Origin: Nitrospira sp.
GTDB lineage: Bacteria > Nitrospirota > Nitrospiria > Nitrospirales > Nitrospiraceae
DNA: 8,032 nucleotides
NCBI GenBank assembly: GCA_015904075.1
Contig: JABMDH010000034.1
Location: forward strand, 29,090-37,121
Direction: 5' to 3'
This document shows, in pieces, positions 1 to 6,332 of the stretch (position 1 is its first letter; every line of letters starts with the position of its first letter). Made by a program: the position numbers and the translations under genes. The notes under the pieces were generated by a model that did not search any database, was not told where the DNA came from, and was given only the letters and a program-made list of their open reading frames with translations.

Positions 1-367
1 TCAAGGCATTCCCCAGGCTGAAGAGGGCAATGGGCGCGGACGGAGTCCGCGGATACTCGTCCGCGATTTTCGTATACAGCGTAATCGCTTGCGAAAGGTT
101 GTTCTCGGACTTTTTCGGATCATTGCCTGGGCGTGTGAAGTAATGGATGGTGGCTTCACGCTCAATATCGCGGGCTTTGCTCGCCGCTTGCCCCTCATAC
201 CATACGACGCCCCAGACGCCGGCGCCGACCAATACCAGCAATGCGCACCCTACGAGTAACGGCCACCGGTACTCTTTGAGACCGATGAGTTGGTGCTCCA
301 CACTACTAACCATGTGAGCTTCATCGACCGGTAACGCTCGCGGCGGCACTTTGATACGATAGGTCAT
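1..367 (-). CDS. Membrane-anchored TPR-like protein, N-terminal part (runs off left edge)
   Basis: The reading frame is open from the ATG at 367 to the window edge (122 codons seen, no stop). The N-terminus begins MTYRIKVPPRALPVDEA and is followed by a short cytoplasmic stretch. A single transmembrane helix lies at about residues 36-56 (PLLVGCALLVLVGAGVWGVV). After it, residues 94-122 (AITLYTKIADEYPRTPSAPI and on) resemble a tetratricopeptide helix pair of the YfgM/BamD/YbgF sort, which commonly act as scaffolds on the periplasmic side. The topology (short N-terminus inside, TPR outside) is inferred. An ATG 8 bases upstream (375) opens only a two-codon frame (ATG ACA TAA) that overlaps the chosen start, so 367 is preferred; a GAGG lies 10 bases before it. 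The exact function is unknown, and the rest of the protein would be needed to tell a cell-envelope scaffold from a generic TPR protein. Confidence 0.75.
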   Translation of the reverse strand, partial: MTYRIKVPPRALPVDEAHMVSSVEHQLIGLKEYRWPLLVGCALLVLVGAGVWGVVWYEGQAASKARDIEREATIHYFTRPGNDPKKSENNLSQAITLYTKIADEYPRTPSAPIALFSLGNAL

Positions 368-423
368 TATGTCATCGCCTCGGATAATCGAAGAACGCAC
401 ATTCCATTCGTGGAAACCTGTGT

Positions 424-453
424 TTTATACTAGGGAGGCATTCGCCTTGTCAA
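424..453 (-). promoter_or_regulatory. Sigma70-type promoter for the TPR-like gene
   Basis: On the minus strand a consensus -35 TTGACA (453-448) is followed after 18 bases by TATAAA (429-424). Transcription would start near 417, giving a leader of about 50 bases before the ATG at 367. It is the best match to a housekeeping promoter in the window and points away from bioF. Confidence 0.65.
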
Positions 454-494
454 TGCAATGGGCACATACCGTGCGGGCGGTCTGGTAGGACGAC

Positions 495-1655
495 ATGTTT
501 CAGGAGAAACTTCGACAGATGGCCGATGAGTCATTGACTCGCCGACTGAGAACACTGAGCTCTGGAACAGGCGCGACCGTTCAATTTGGCGGGCGGTCTA
601 TCATTCTCCTCTGCTCCAATGATTACCTGGGACTTGCGATACACCCTGCCGTTATCCAAGCTGCGGTCCGCGCAACCAAACAATATGGAGCCGGCGCCGG
701 TGCGTCGCGCCTGATTTGCGGCACGCTCCCGCCGCATGAAGAACTGGAATCCGCCTTGGCCTGTTTCAAGGGAACGGAGTCCGTGCTCTTATTTGGATCG
801 GGATACCTGGCGAACCTTGGCATCATTCCCAGGTTGATCGGTCACAAGGGCCTTATTCTGGCGGATCGATTGTGCCATGCCAGTCTCATCGATGGCTGCA
901 GGCTGAGCCGGGCGGATTTCCGGGTCTATCGCCATCGCGACAGCAGCCATGTTGAATCGCTCTTAAAACGGCGGTCATCGAATAGGCCTGCGTTGATCGT
1001 CACCGATGGGCTCTTCAGCATGGATGGCGATCTGGCTCCGTTACCGGAGTTGGCCTCGCTGGCCAAGCGATACGATGCGATGCTGTATGTCGATGACGCA
1101 CATGGAACCGGCATCATGGGCGTAACCGGTCGAGGGACGCTCGAACACTTTGGGGTGGAACGCGAGATCGATTTTCACATGGGGACGCTGGGTAAAGCGA
1201 TGGGGAGCAGCGGTGCCTATCTCGCAGGGTCTCGTGACATCGTCGAATATCTGCTCAATACCGCCCGTCCGTTTCTCTTTACCACTGCGTCTCCGCCCAG
1301 CACCGCCGCCGCAGCTGGTGCAGCACTTGCCGTTATTCAACAGGAGCCTGAGCGGCGGTCGCGTCTGTGGTCCAATCGGCACCGTCTGTTTCATGGATTG
1401 CAACAGATTGGGTTCCGTATGACGGAAACCGTGAGCCCGATCCTTCCCATCCTGATCGGTGATGCGGCAGTGGCTGTCGCCTTCGCCGAACACTTGTTAG
1501 CGCATGGAGTTTATGCACCGGCCATCAGGCCCCCCACCGTTCCTGATCATACCAGCCGTATCCGTGTCACGGTAACATCAGAACACACGACGGATCACAT
1601 CGACGCCGCCCTCCGTGCGTTTGAATCGGCAGGGCGGGCGACCGGTCTGCTGTGA
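495..1655 (+). CDS. bioF: 8-amino-7-oxononanoate synthase (BioF), PLP-dependent
   Basis: This is a 386-residue alpha-oxoamine synthase, close to the usual BioF length of about 385. BioF condenses a pimeloyl thioester with L-alanine, releasing CO2, to make 8-amino-7-oxononanoate, the first step of biotin ring assembly, in the cytoplasm. Visible motifs: SNDYLGL (41-47), GAGAGASRLICGT (65-77), SGYLAN (102-107), HASLIDG (128-134, the His that stacks on PLP), FSMDGD (174-179), DDAHGTG (200-206, PLP-contacting Asp and His) and TLGKAMGSSGAY with K234 as the Schiff-base lysine. The usual Glu before the FSMDGD motif (TEGVFSMDGD in E. coli) is Asp171 here, a conservative change. A TAGGA Shine-Dalgarno (486-490) precedes the ATG. 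No other biotin gene is visible; the neighbours are a divergent TPR gene and pilT. Related 2-amino-3-ketobutyrate ligase or 5-aminolevulinate synthase is possible but less likely from length and motif style. Confidence 0.88.
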   Translation: MFQEKLRQMADESLTRRLRTLSSGTGATVQFGGRSIILLCSNDYLGLAIHPAVIQAAVRATKQYGAGAGASRLICGTLPPHEELESALACFKGTESVLLFGSGYLANLGIIPRLIGHKGLILADRLCHASLIDGCRLSRADFRVYRHRDSSHVESLLKRRSSNRPALIVTDGLFSMDGDLAPLPELASLAKRYDAMLYVDDAHGTGIMGVTGRGTLEHFGVEREIDFHMGTLGKAMGSSGAYLAGSRDIVEYLLNTARPFLFTTASPPSTAAAAGAALAVIQQEPERRSRLWSNRHRLFHGLQQIGFRMTETVSPILPILIGDAAVAVAFAEHLLAHGVYAPAIRPPTVPDHTSRIRVTVTSEHTTDHIDAALRAFESAGRATGLL

Positions 1656-1669
1656 TACCTGCCCAATAG

Positions 1670-1691
1670 GCAGCCGGCTCCCTGCGGCTGC
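1670..1691 (+). terminator. Hairpin after bioF, weak terminator candidate
   Basis: A perfect 7-bp stem GCAGCCG/CGGCTGC with an 8-base loop starts 14 bases past the bioF stop. No T-run follows, so it is not a classic Rho-independent terminator; it could protect a 3' end or assist termination. Confidence 0.35.
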
Positions 1692-1700
1692 ATAGCACTG

Positions 1701-1753
1701 CGATCACCGCAGCTGTTCCTCAATCGAAATCGTAGCCGCAGCGGTTCTGATCG
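1701..1753. other. Imperfect inverted repeat in the bioF-pilT gap
   Basis: CGATCACCGC (1701-1710) can pair with GCGG-TTC-TGATCG (1741-1753), giving ten pairs with a three-base bulge around a 30-base loop. The rest of the 290-bp gap (1656-1945) holds no gene I can support and no clear promoter for pilT, although one must exist there or upstream. Confidence 0.3.
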
Positions 1754-1945
1754 CGCTGCATCTTCCAGCTATTTTCTTGCCTTCTCGGTTCGCTATGGCA
1801 TGATGCACACCAGTAGTTGAACGTGAATGGTCAGGCTTAGATTGAACACCCCAATCGACACATTGCTACTTCGCGAGTACAGCTGTTTTCCTTGAAGCCT
1901 ATGCCCGTTCAGAAAACCCGATAATCTCATGACGGAGTAATCTCG

Positions 1946-3004
1946 ATGGATATTTCGAAGCTGCTCACGTTTTCGGTGAAAGAAGGTGCATCGGACTGTC
2001 ACATCAGCGCAGGAGAGCCGCCGATGATCCGAATGCAGGGCGATCTCAAGAAACTCGACCATCCTGCCCTCACACCGGAAGAAACCCATTCCCTTATCTA
2101 CGACATGATGAGCGACGTACAGCGGAAAAACTTCGAAGAACATCGGGAATGCGATTTCTCTTTTGAGCTGGGCGACATCGCACGCTTTCGCGTGAATGTC
2201 TTTGTGCAGCAACGAGGACTGGGCGCGGTATTCCGGAACATTCCGACGACCATTCTCCCCTTGGAAAAACTCGGCATGCCTCCTATTCTTCGGCAGCTCT
2301 GCGACAAGGAGAAGGGGTTGATCCTCGTGACTGGGCCGACGGGATCTGGCAAATCTACGACCCTTGCGGCCATGGTCGACTATTTGAATAACACGTTTGA
2401 AGGTCACATCATCACCATCGAGGATCCGATCGAGTTCGTGCATCGATCCAAGAAATGTCTTGTGAACCAGCGGGAATTGGGCGTGCATACCCTGTCGTTC
2501 GCAAACGCGCTTAAGTCGGCGCTTCGTGAAGATCCGGATATTGTGCTCGTGGGAGAAATGCGGGATCTGGATACCATTCAGCTCGCCTTGACGGCGGCAG
2601 AAACCGGACACTTGGTCTTCGGCACACTGCATACCTCGAGCGCGCCGAAAACCATTGACCGTATTATCGACGCCTTTCCACCGTCGCAACAGGCGCAAAT
2701 CAGAACCCAGCTGTCGGAGGCCTTGGAGGCTGTCATTACGCAAACACTGCTCAAGAAGAAGGCCGGCGGGCGAGTCGCGGCTTTGGAGGTCATGGTGGCG
2801 ACAACGGCCGTGCGTAATCTCATCCGTGAAGCCAAGTTGCATCAAATTCCAGGCATCATGCAGGCGAGTCAGAAAGACGGCATGCAAACGATGGACATGG
2901 CGTTGGTCGAATTGGTCACGCGCGGTGTGGTGCATAAGGCCGAGGCGCAATCACGCAGTATGAACCCCAACCTCTTTGGTTTAGCCACCGCAGGCGCAGC
3001 CTGA
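1946..3004 (+). CDS. pilT: Type IV pilus retraction ATPase PilT
   Basis: This is a complete 352-residue PilT. It forms a hexameric cytoplasmic motor at the pilus base that powers pilin disassembly and retraction (twitching, DNA uptake, surface sensing). An N-terminal PAS-like domain (about 1-100, opening MDISKLLTFSVKEGASDCHI) is followed by the RecA-like core. The core shows Walker A GPTGSGKST (130-138), the Asp box ITIEDPIE (156-163), Walker B around DIVLVGE with E204 as the catalytic Glu, and the His box TGHLVFGTLHT (220-230). The C-terminal AVRNLIRE (288-295) is the PilT-specific retraction motif (AIRNLIRE in the family) and separates it from PilB and PilU. The start has GGAG at 1934-1937, eight bases before the ATG. 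A pilU relic follows after 22 bases, which is the usual pilT-pilU order. All catalytic motifs are intact, so this copy should be functional. Confidence 0.96.
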   Translation: MDISKLLTFSVKEGASDCHISAGEPPMIRMQGDLKKLDHPALTPEETHSLIYDMMSDVQRKNFEEHRECDFSFELGDIARFRVNVFVQQRGLGAVFRNIPTTILPLEKLGMPPILRQLCDKEKGLILVTGPTGSGKSTTLAAMVDYLNNTFEGHIITIEDPIEFVHRSKKCLVNQRELGVHTLSFANALKSALREDPDIVLVGEMRDLDTIQLALTAAETGHLVFGTLHTSSAPKTIDRIIDAFPPSQQAQIRTQLSEALEAVITQTLLKKKAGGRVAALEVMVATTAVRNLIREAKLHQIPGIMQASQKDGMQTMDMALVELVTRGVVHKAEAQSRSMNPNLFGLATAGAA

Positions 3005-3026
3005 ACGCATAAGAACGGAGCGACCC

Positions 3027-3478
3027 ATGGATATTCGCACTCTTTTGAAAGTGATGGTGGATCATGAAGCCTCAGACCTCTATCTGACGGTCGATGCGCC
3101 ACCGATCTACCGTATCCATGGCGCCGGGTTCCCGCGCTGGAAATCATGCTGGATACACCGCGCATCAAGGATCTGGTCAAAAAGGCAGAGATCGACACCT
3201 TGAAGGAAGCCATGGAGCAAGGCGTCGAGGAGGGTTGTCAGACATTCGATTACGTGCTCTTCCAGCTGTACAAGCAAAATCGAATCAGTCTTGAACAGGC
3301 GCTGATCAATGCCGATAGCGCGAATAACCTCCGGCTCAAGATCAAGCTTGAAGGGCTGAAGGGCGATGAGGCGGTAAACGCTTTGTTGGACAAGCAAATG
3401 GGTGGGTCGACGGGCGATGCGTTTAGAATTCAGGGAGGCGGGTCCGGGAATGTTACGCCGATCCGCAAACGGTCATAA
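3027..3478 (+). pseudogene. pilU: pilU relic: ATPase core deleted, ends joined out of frame
   Basis: The frame from ATG 3027 (ACGGAG Shine-Dalgarno at 3015-3020, six bases ahead) starts as a PilU N-terminus: MDIRTLLKVMVDHEASDLYL, then a stretch ending PPIYRIHG at 3122. It then turns to unrelated sequence and stops at 3201-3203 after 58 residues. In another frame, from about 3125, the text resumes as the C-terminal domain of the same family: RVPALEIMLDTPRIKDLVKK, then MEQGVEEGCQTFDYVLFQLY, then ISLEQALINADSANNLRLKI, to the stop at 3476-3478. PilU proteins are about 370-380 residues, so roughly 230 residues are missing, including Walker A, Asp, Walker B and His boxes. The junction sits at GGCGCC (3120-3125). 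PilU normally assists PilT in the same motor; this copy cannot hydrolyse ATP. The C-terminal piece has an internal ATG at 3146 but no convincing ribosome site. An assembly artefact is the main alternative. Confidence 0.88.
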
Positions 3479-4060
3479 GGGCTTCGATGGCCTCGGTATG
3501 CGGGCTGAGTGAGCCGGTCCTGAATCAGTCTGTTGTTCGAGATATGCGGCGATCTTCTCCAGCGCCAATCCGCTGAGTTTCGATCCATACCACGCGGGCA
3601 TCGTTCGGCCAGGATAACCGGGCACGATGAACCGTTCCGGCTCCAGCACAGACTCCACGACATAGTCATGAATCGTTTTGGCCTGCCCGCGATAGGTCGG
3701 ATCATTCAGTCGTTGTGTGCCCGTGGTTCCCAGGACCAGCTTCGGGCCCACTCGACCGTCTGCGCCTGGAATTCCTGGAATCGCATGACACACCGGGCAT
3801 CCAGCGTGAACGAAAATATCGGTGATTGGCTCTTCGCCTGTCGAGAGGGGGATTTTTTCAGGCGTCAGGGGCATCGCCGGAGCCGATCCCGCCGCGATGG
3901 ATGGACTTTGCGGCGGCCCCTGCTCTCGAAGAGCCCAGAGGACACAGACCAAGACAAGACCGATCGCCACCAGGGTGACAACCTGTTGGGGTGGTCGAGG
4001 AGAAGGCTCAATGGGATGGCGGTCTGATTTGGCCTGCGTCGCTGGGTGGAAGTCGTCCAT
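3473..4060 (-). CDS. Membrane-anchored mono-haem cytochrome c
   Basis: This is a 195-residue protein with a charged, Pro-rich N-terminus, one transmembrane helix at about 27-44 (VVTLVAIGLVLVCVLWAL), a Pro/Ser/Ala-rich linker (46-75), and a class I-like cytochrome c domain. The haem attachment motif is CPVCH (88-92), with His92 as proximal ligand. GRVGPKL (102-108) is the usual post-haem Gly-Pro loop, and Met154 in RTMPAWYG is the likely distal ligand. The last helix (LALEKIAAYLEQQ, 165-177) matches the C-terminal helix of the fold. The haem domain should face the periplasm and carry single electrons between membrane complexes; the partner is not visible. The 3' end overlaps the pilU relic by six bases on the opposite strand. 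A promoter candidate lies just upstream; the Shine-Dalgarno is weak, but the helix position requires a start near here. Confidence 0.88.
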   Translation of the reverse strand: MDDFHPATQAKSDRHPIEPSPRPPQQVVTLVAIGLVLVCVLWALREQGPPQSPSIAAGSAPAMPLTPEKIPLSTGEEPITDIFVHAGCPVCHAIPGIPGADGRVGPKLVLGTTGTQRLNDPTYRGQAKTIHDYVVESVLEPERFIVPGYPGRTMPAWYGSKLSGLALEKIAAYLEQQTDSGPAHSARIPRPSKPL

Positions 4061-4089
4061 GCTTCGATAGGAACAGCCTACTTGATCGC

Positions 4090-4118
4090 AGTGTACTCGG
4101 CAGCCGGTATGAACTCAA
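4090..4118 (-). promoter_or_regulatory. Candidate promoter for the cytochrome c gene
   Basis: On the minus strand TTGAGT (4118-4113) is followed after 17 bases by TACACT (4095-4090). Each hexamer matches 4 of 6 consensus bases. The start would fall near 4083, about 23 bases before the ATG at 4060. The strong terminator at 4198-4239 separates this gene from the one upstream, so it needs its own promoter here. Confidence 0.45.
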
Positions 4119-4197
4119 TGGGAAGGGTAGGTTTCCCTGTATGCCACATATTGAGCTAACGCTCAGCCGAGTTCTTATGGTAACGCAGACGGAAGCC

Positions 4198-4239
4198 AAA
4201 TAAAACGGCCTGCGGTCGGATAAGCCGAGCGCAGGCCGT
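4198..4239 (-). terminator. Rho-independent terminator of the Met/Lys-rich protein gene
   Basis: A perfect 10-bp stem, ACGGCCTGCG (4205-4214) with CGCAGGCCGT (4230-4239), is extended by an inner TCGG/CCGA pairing. On the minus strand it is followed directly by TTTTATTT (4205-4198). It lies 33 bases past the stop of the minus-strand gene that ends at 4272. The opposite direction has no T-run, so it works for the minus strand only. Confidence 0.9.
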
Positions 4240-4271
4240 GAGAAAGAAAACACAGGAGAGGATGATTTGTG

Positions 4272-4610
4272 TTAGTACCCCATCATCCCTTTCAGCTCAC
4301 CCTTCATGGCATCCTTCTTGGCTTTCATGTCGTTCTTCATCGCATCTTTCTGCGATTTCATCTCGTCCTCCTTCATCTTCATCTCGCCCGTCATCGAGTC
4401 CTTCTTGTCTTTCATCGCATCGACCTTTGCTTTCATCTCGTCTTTGCGTCCCTGTACCTCGCCTTTCACCGCGTCCTTCTGCGCCTTCATTTCATTATGC
4501 ATCTCACCCTTCATTTCGTTTTTCAATGCCCCCAACTCATCGGCAAATGAAAGGGCGCTGATTCCGGCCAGGCTCATGGCGGCGAGAGATGCGAATAACA
4601 GCTTTTTCAT
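4272..4610 (-). CDS. Small exported Met/Lys-rich helical repeat protein
   Basis: This is a 112-residue precursor. The start is fixed by a perfect AGGAGG (4622-4617) six bases before the ATG at 4610; the same frame is open further upstream, but that part has no protein-like character. Residues 1-23 (MKKLLFASLAAMSLAGISAL then SFA) form a Sec signal peptide with likely cleavage SFA-DE. The mature part (24-112) is almost entirely Lys, Asp, Glu, Met, Ala and Gly, with no Cys, no Pro and one terminal Tyr. Hydrophobic residues, mostly Met, recur with 4/7 spacing that sums to 11: for example M73, M84, M95, L106; M91, M102; V48, M59; V52, V63. The units read like KDAMKxxMKxK. This predicts a long amphipathic helix or coiled coil in the periplasm. 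I do not recognise a named family. Structural, LEA-like stress or Met-mediated metal binding roles are all guesses. It is a single-gene unit with its own terminator. Confidence 0.85.
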   Translation of the reverse strand: MKKLLFASLAAMSLAGISALSFADELGALKNEMKGEMHNEMKAQKDAVKGEVQGRKDEMKAKVDAMKDKKDSMTGEMKMKEDEMKSQKDAMKNDMKAKKDAMKGELKGMMGY

Positions 4611-4647
4611 CGAGAACCTCCTGGTTGGTGATAACAAACCGATAGTG

Positions 4648-4668
4648 ATCATGACACCATGCCATGAT
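4648..4668. promoter_or_regulatory. Imperfect dyad at the likely transcription start
   Basis: ATCATG (4648-4653) and CATGAT (4663-4668) form perfect 6-bp arms around a 9-base centre that itself has partial symmetry. It lies at the expected start site of the Met/Lys-rich protein gene, so it could be a repressor operator or a leader hairpin. Confidence 0.35.
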
Positions 4669-4671
4669 TGA

Positions 4672-4701
4672 GATATAAAGTCTTCAATTGTTAGTTGTGA
4701 A
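4672..4701 (-). promoter_or_regulatory. Candidate promoter of the Met/Lys-rich protein gene
   Basis: On the minus strand TTCACA (4701-4696; 5 of 6 to consensus) is followed after 18 bases by TATATC (4677-4672; 4 of 6). The start would be near 4665, leaving a leader of about 55 bases before the ATG at 4610. The surrounding DNA is distinctly AT-rich compared with the rest of the window. Confidence 0.5.
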
Positions 4702-4736
4702 AATTGGCAAGATTTATCACGTCGTGCCAATTGGCA
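4702..4736. repeat. Repeated AATTGGCA half-sites, operator-like
   Basis: AATTGGCA occurs at 4702-4709 and again at 4729-4736, and its complement TGCCAATT at 4725-4732. The last two overlap as a perfect 12-bp palindrome TGCCAATTGGCA (4725-4736). The first site abuts the putative -35 of the Met/Lys-rich protein gene, a position typical of an activator. The cluster overlaps the last codons of the GAF relic. Confidence 0.45.
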
Positions 4737-5230
4737 TCGGCTTGGTATCCATGATCGGTACGCCGCAATAGCTATCGGCCTGGATTTCCTGAATGAGGGG
4801 AACTTGCGGATAGCGTGTGCGGAGTTGATCGGGGTGATGGACACACTGGCGCATCAGGACTGTTTCACAGGGACCTTGTGCCGGTACGTCGAAGGGCGGT
4901 AACGGCTGCCCATTCCCCCACCCGGCATTGGAGCAAAACCGATCCACGCGCTCACTGAGTTTGGAGACATTGGCAGAGGCCACATCGAGCACGGTGGCCA
5001 GTTTTTGTACCAGGGAGGGAAAGAATTGCTGGCCGACTTTTGCCTCCACACCTTTCGAGATTTGACAAAGAATCACCCTAATACCTGTGAGGAAAAGGTG
5101 GAAATGCATGCGGCAGGGCTCCTGCGCGAAGGGCTCTCTCACAAACACAAACCTGGGCCACCCGTTCATGAGTCTGTCAGAGAGCGATAGGCGTATTCTC
5201 AATAGCCTGAATCACCCCCTCCGCTTTAGT
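4717..5230 (-). pseudogene. Decayed sensor protein fragment with a truncated GAF domain
   Basis: The minus frame from about 5202 to the stop at 4717-4719 contains a recognisable GAF domain of the kind found in multidomain PAS/GAF histidine kinases and diguanylate cyclases. It opens ISKGVEAKVGQQFFPSLVQK (residues about 48-67), continues LATVLDV, then GPCETVLMRQCVHHP (110-124), and ends IQADSYCGVPIMDTKPMP (140-157). After four more residues it stops. The usual GHLAV strand between GVP and the following Asp is absent, and no kinase or output domain follows, so it is truncated. No credible start codon or Shine-Dalgarno was found. Just upstream, in another frame (5230-5195), the stretch GVIQAIENTPIAL followed by a shift into SDRLMNGWPRFVFVREPF resembles a PAS domain opening; this part is weak. 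I infer a remnant of a larger signalling gene, not a working protein. Confidence 0.6.
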
Positions 5231-5373
5231 TCAGCCATCAATCAACCGACCAAGATAGTACGCAGCGCGTGTTTCGACGTATTCCTGATACAGAACCTGT
5301 GCGCAATGAGGTTACTCTGTCGCCATCACCTCCCTCAAGGCCAGCATCTGTCCATTTTACGAAAGGTCTGACT

Positions 5374-5559
5374 ATGTGGATACTTGGCATCATCTTATTG
5401 GCTGCCCCCATCGGGGTTGTGAAAAACCCTCCATGGCGGCGTTGCATCGTCTCGCCGTACGAGTGTACTGTCTTCGACGATACGCCTTGCCCTGGAGCAC
5501 CTGTGCTCCCCACCCAGCTCGTCGCAGGGAGCCAGATTATCACTCTCACCGTGCAGTAG
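5374..5559 (+). CDS. Doubtful 61-residue ORF with hydrophobic N-terminus
   Basis: The ATG at 5374 has AAAGG (5362-5366) seven bases ahead, and the frame runs 61 codons. The product starts MWILGIILLAAPIGVV, which could be a short membrane or export segment, followed by a part containing three Cys (RRCIVSPYECTVFDDTPCPG). I recognise no family. The region has little else: 5231-5373 and 5560-5715 show no gene, clear promoter or terminator. The ORF could be chance in decayed DNA next to the GAF relic. Confidence 0.25.
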   Translation: MWILGIILLAAPIGVVKNPPWRRCIVSPYECTVFDDTPCPGAPVLPTQLVAGSQIITLTVQ

Positions 5560-5715
5560 GATTCGTATCAGCCAGCTTCATGCCGGCGAGGGGTAACGCC
5601 GCATAGCCCCAGACTCTCCGCTATGCAACGCCAATTAGTAGGGACTTCGTTGAAATGGAATGTCGATCGTGCCCGCCATATTACCTGCGGCGAACGGTGA
5701 ACCGGATCTGAAGAA

Positions 5716-6288
5716 TTAGGTCATCGTGATGTCCGGGATGCGGGTGCGCTTTTTGATGGCCGTCACGGCTTGGTTGGCTTCTGCTTCGTCAAGACCTGCA
5801 CCTAGTCGATGGGTTCGAGCCTCATAGTCAAAGGCAATCACCCCGCTGCCGATTCCCCATAATTGGAGTGCCGCCGAGACATTCCACGGACTGAATCCGA
5901 CTGGTTCAGTGCGCAGATTGCGTATTTGTGCGAGATTGTATTCTCGGTCAAAACAGAATCCTCCGATGTCACGGCGAGTTGTGAGTGTCTGTCCATGTAC
6001 AATGACCATCTCTTTTCCCATCACTTGCCATAACCAGGCATAGATGGCCACCACTCCGCCGACCGTCCACACCGCAAGCCATGCGACCATTAATGACATC
6101 CCCTCAGACGGTTCAGTACTGTTAAAATACTGCATGGGGACCATGACCTCGGCCACTGCCCAGCAGCAGATCCAAAACCCTAAAAAACAAATCACGAACA
6201 AGCTCCGGCCACAGGGAATGACAATGCGCAGATCTTTCGGAGTATCCGTGATGAGAACCCGAGAGGCGGATGGTTGTGTTTTTGCCAT
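5716..6288 (-). CDS. Two-helix membrane protein of unknown function
   Basis: This is a 190-residue protein from the ATG at 6288 (MAKTQPSASR); an in-frame ATG at 6315 would add nine residues and cannot be excluded, since neither has a clear Shine-Dalgarno. Two transmembrane helices lie at about 29-50 (LFVICFLGFWICCWAVAEVM) and 65-89 (SLMVAWLAVWTVGGVVAIYA), with a short loop between. They are followed by a cytoplasmic, beta-rich C-terminal half. The end of that half, GSGVIAFDYEARTHRLGAGL with DEAEA after it (148-171), recalls conserved hypothetical proteins with a membrane hairpin followed by a PH-like domain. I would not give it a function. It is divergent from the NADH dehydrogenase gene, with 267 bases between them, and no terminator is evident after its stop. 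Confidence 0.75.
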   Translation of the reverse strand: MAKTQPSASRVLITDTPKDLRIVIPCGRSLFVICFLGFWICCWAVAEVMVPMQYFNSTEPSEGMSLMVAWLAVWTVGGVVAIYAWLWQVMGKEMVIVHGQTLTTRRDIGGFCFDREYNLAQIRNLRTEPVGFSPWNVSAALQLWGIGSGVIAFDYEARTHRLGAGLDEAEANQAVTAIKKRTRIPDITMT

Positions 6289-6332
6289 AAAATCGTCACG
6301 CTGCAGTGGCGACATTATGACATGGATAACCG

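Noticed and set aside
1..198. A 65-codon minus-strand frame at the left edge.
   Set aside because: It is out of frame with the TPR-like gene, which has a membrane helix and a TPR segment in the other frame and simply runs off the edge without a stop.
1041..1493. A 150-codon minus-strand frame inside bioF.
   Set aside because: It is antisense to conserved BioF motifs and resembles no family.
1784..1880. Sigma54-type (GG-N10-GC) promoter for pilT.
   Set aside because: Segments such as TGGCATGATGCAC and CGACACATTGCT keep only one half of the -24/-12 motif with wrong spacing.
1793..2950. A 385-codon open frame on the minus strand opposite pilT, longer than pilT itself.
   Set aside because: The translation is rich in His, Arg and Gln with no family resemblance, while the plus strand encodes a textbook PilT with every motif. 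It is a codon-bias shadow.
4306..4671. A plus-strand 121-codon frame, Phe/Ser/Ile-rich and seemingly membrane-like, opposite the Met/Lys-rich protein.
   Set aside because: It is the antisense of repeated Lys/Met/Asp codons (CTT, CAT, ATC), which reads as Phe/Ile/Ser. The minus gene has a signal peptide, perfect SD and terminator.
4611..4844. Upstream extension of the Met/Lys-rich gene to 190 codons.
   Set aside because: The extra 78 residues show no protein-like pattern and would bury the signal peptide; AGGAGG six bases before the ATG at 4610 fixes the start.
5073..5108. TTGACA at 5073-5078 on the plus strand as a promoter for the 61-codon ORF.
   Set aside because: No acceptable -10 lies 16-18 bases downstream, and it is nearly 300 bases from the ORF.
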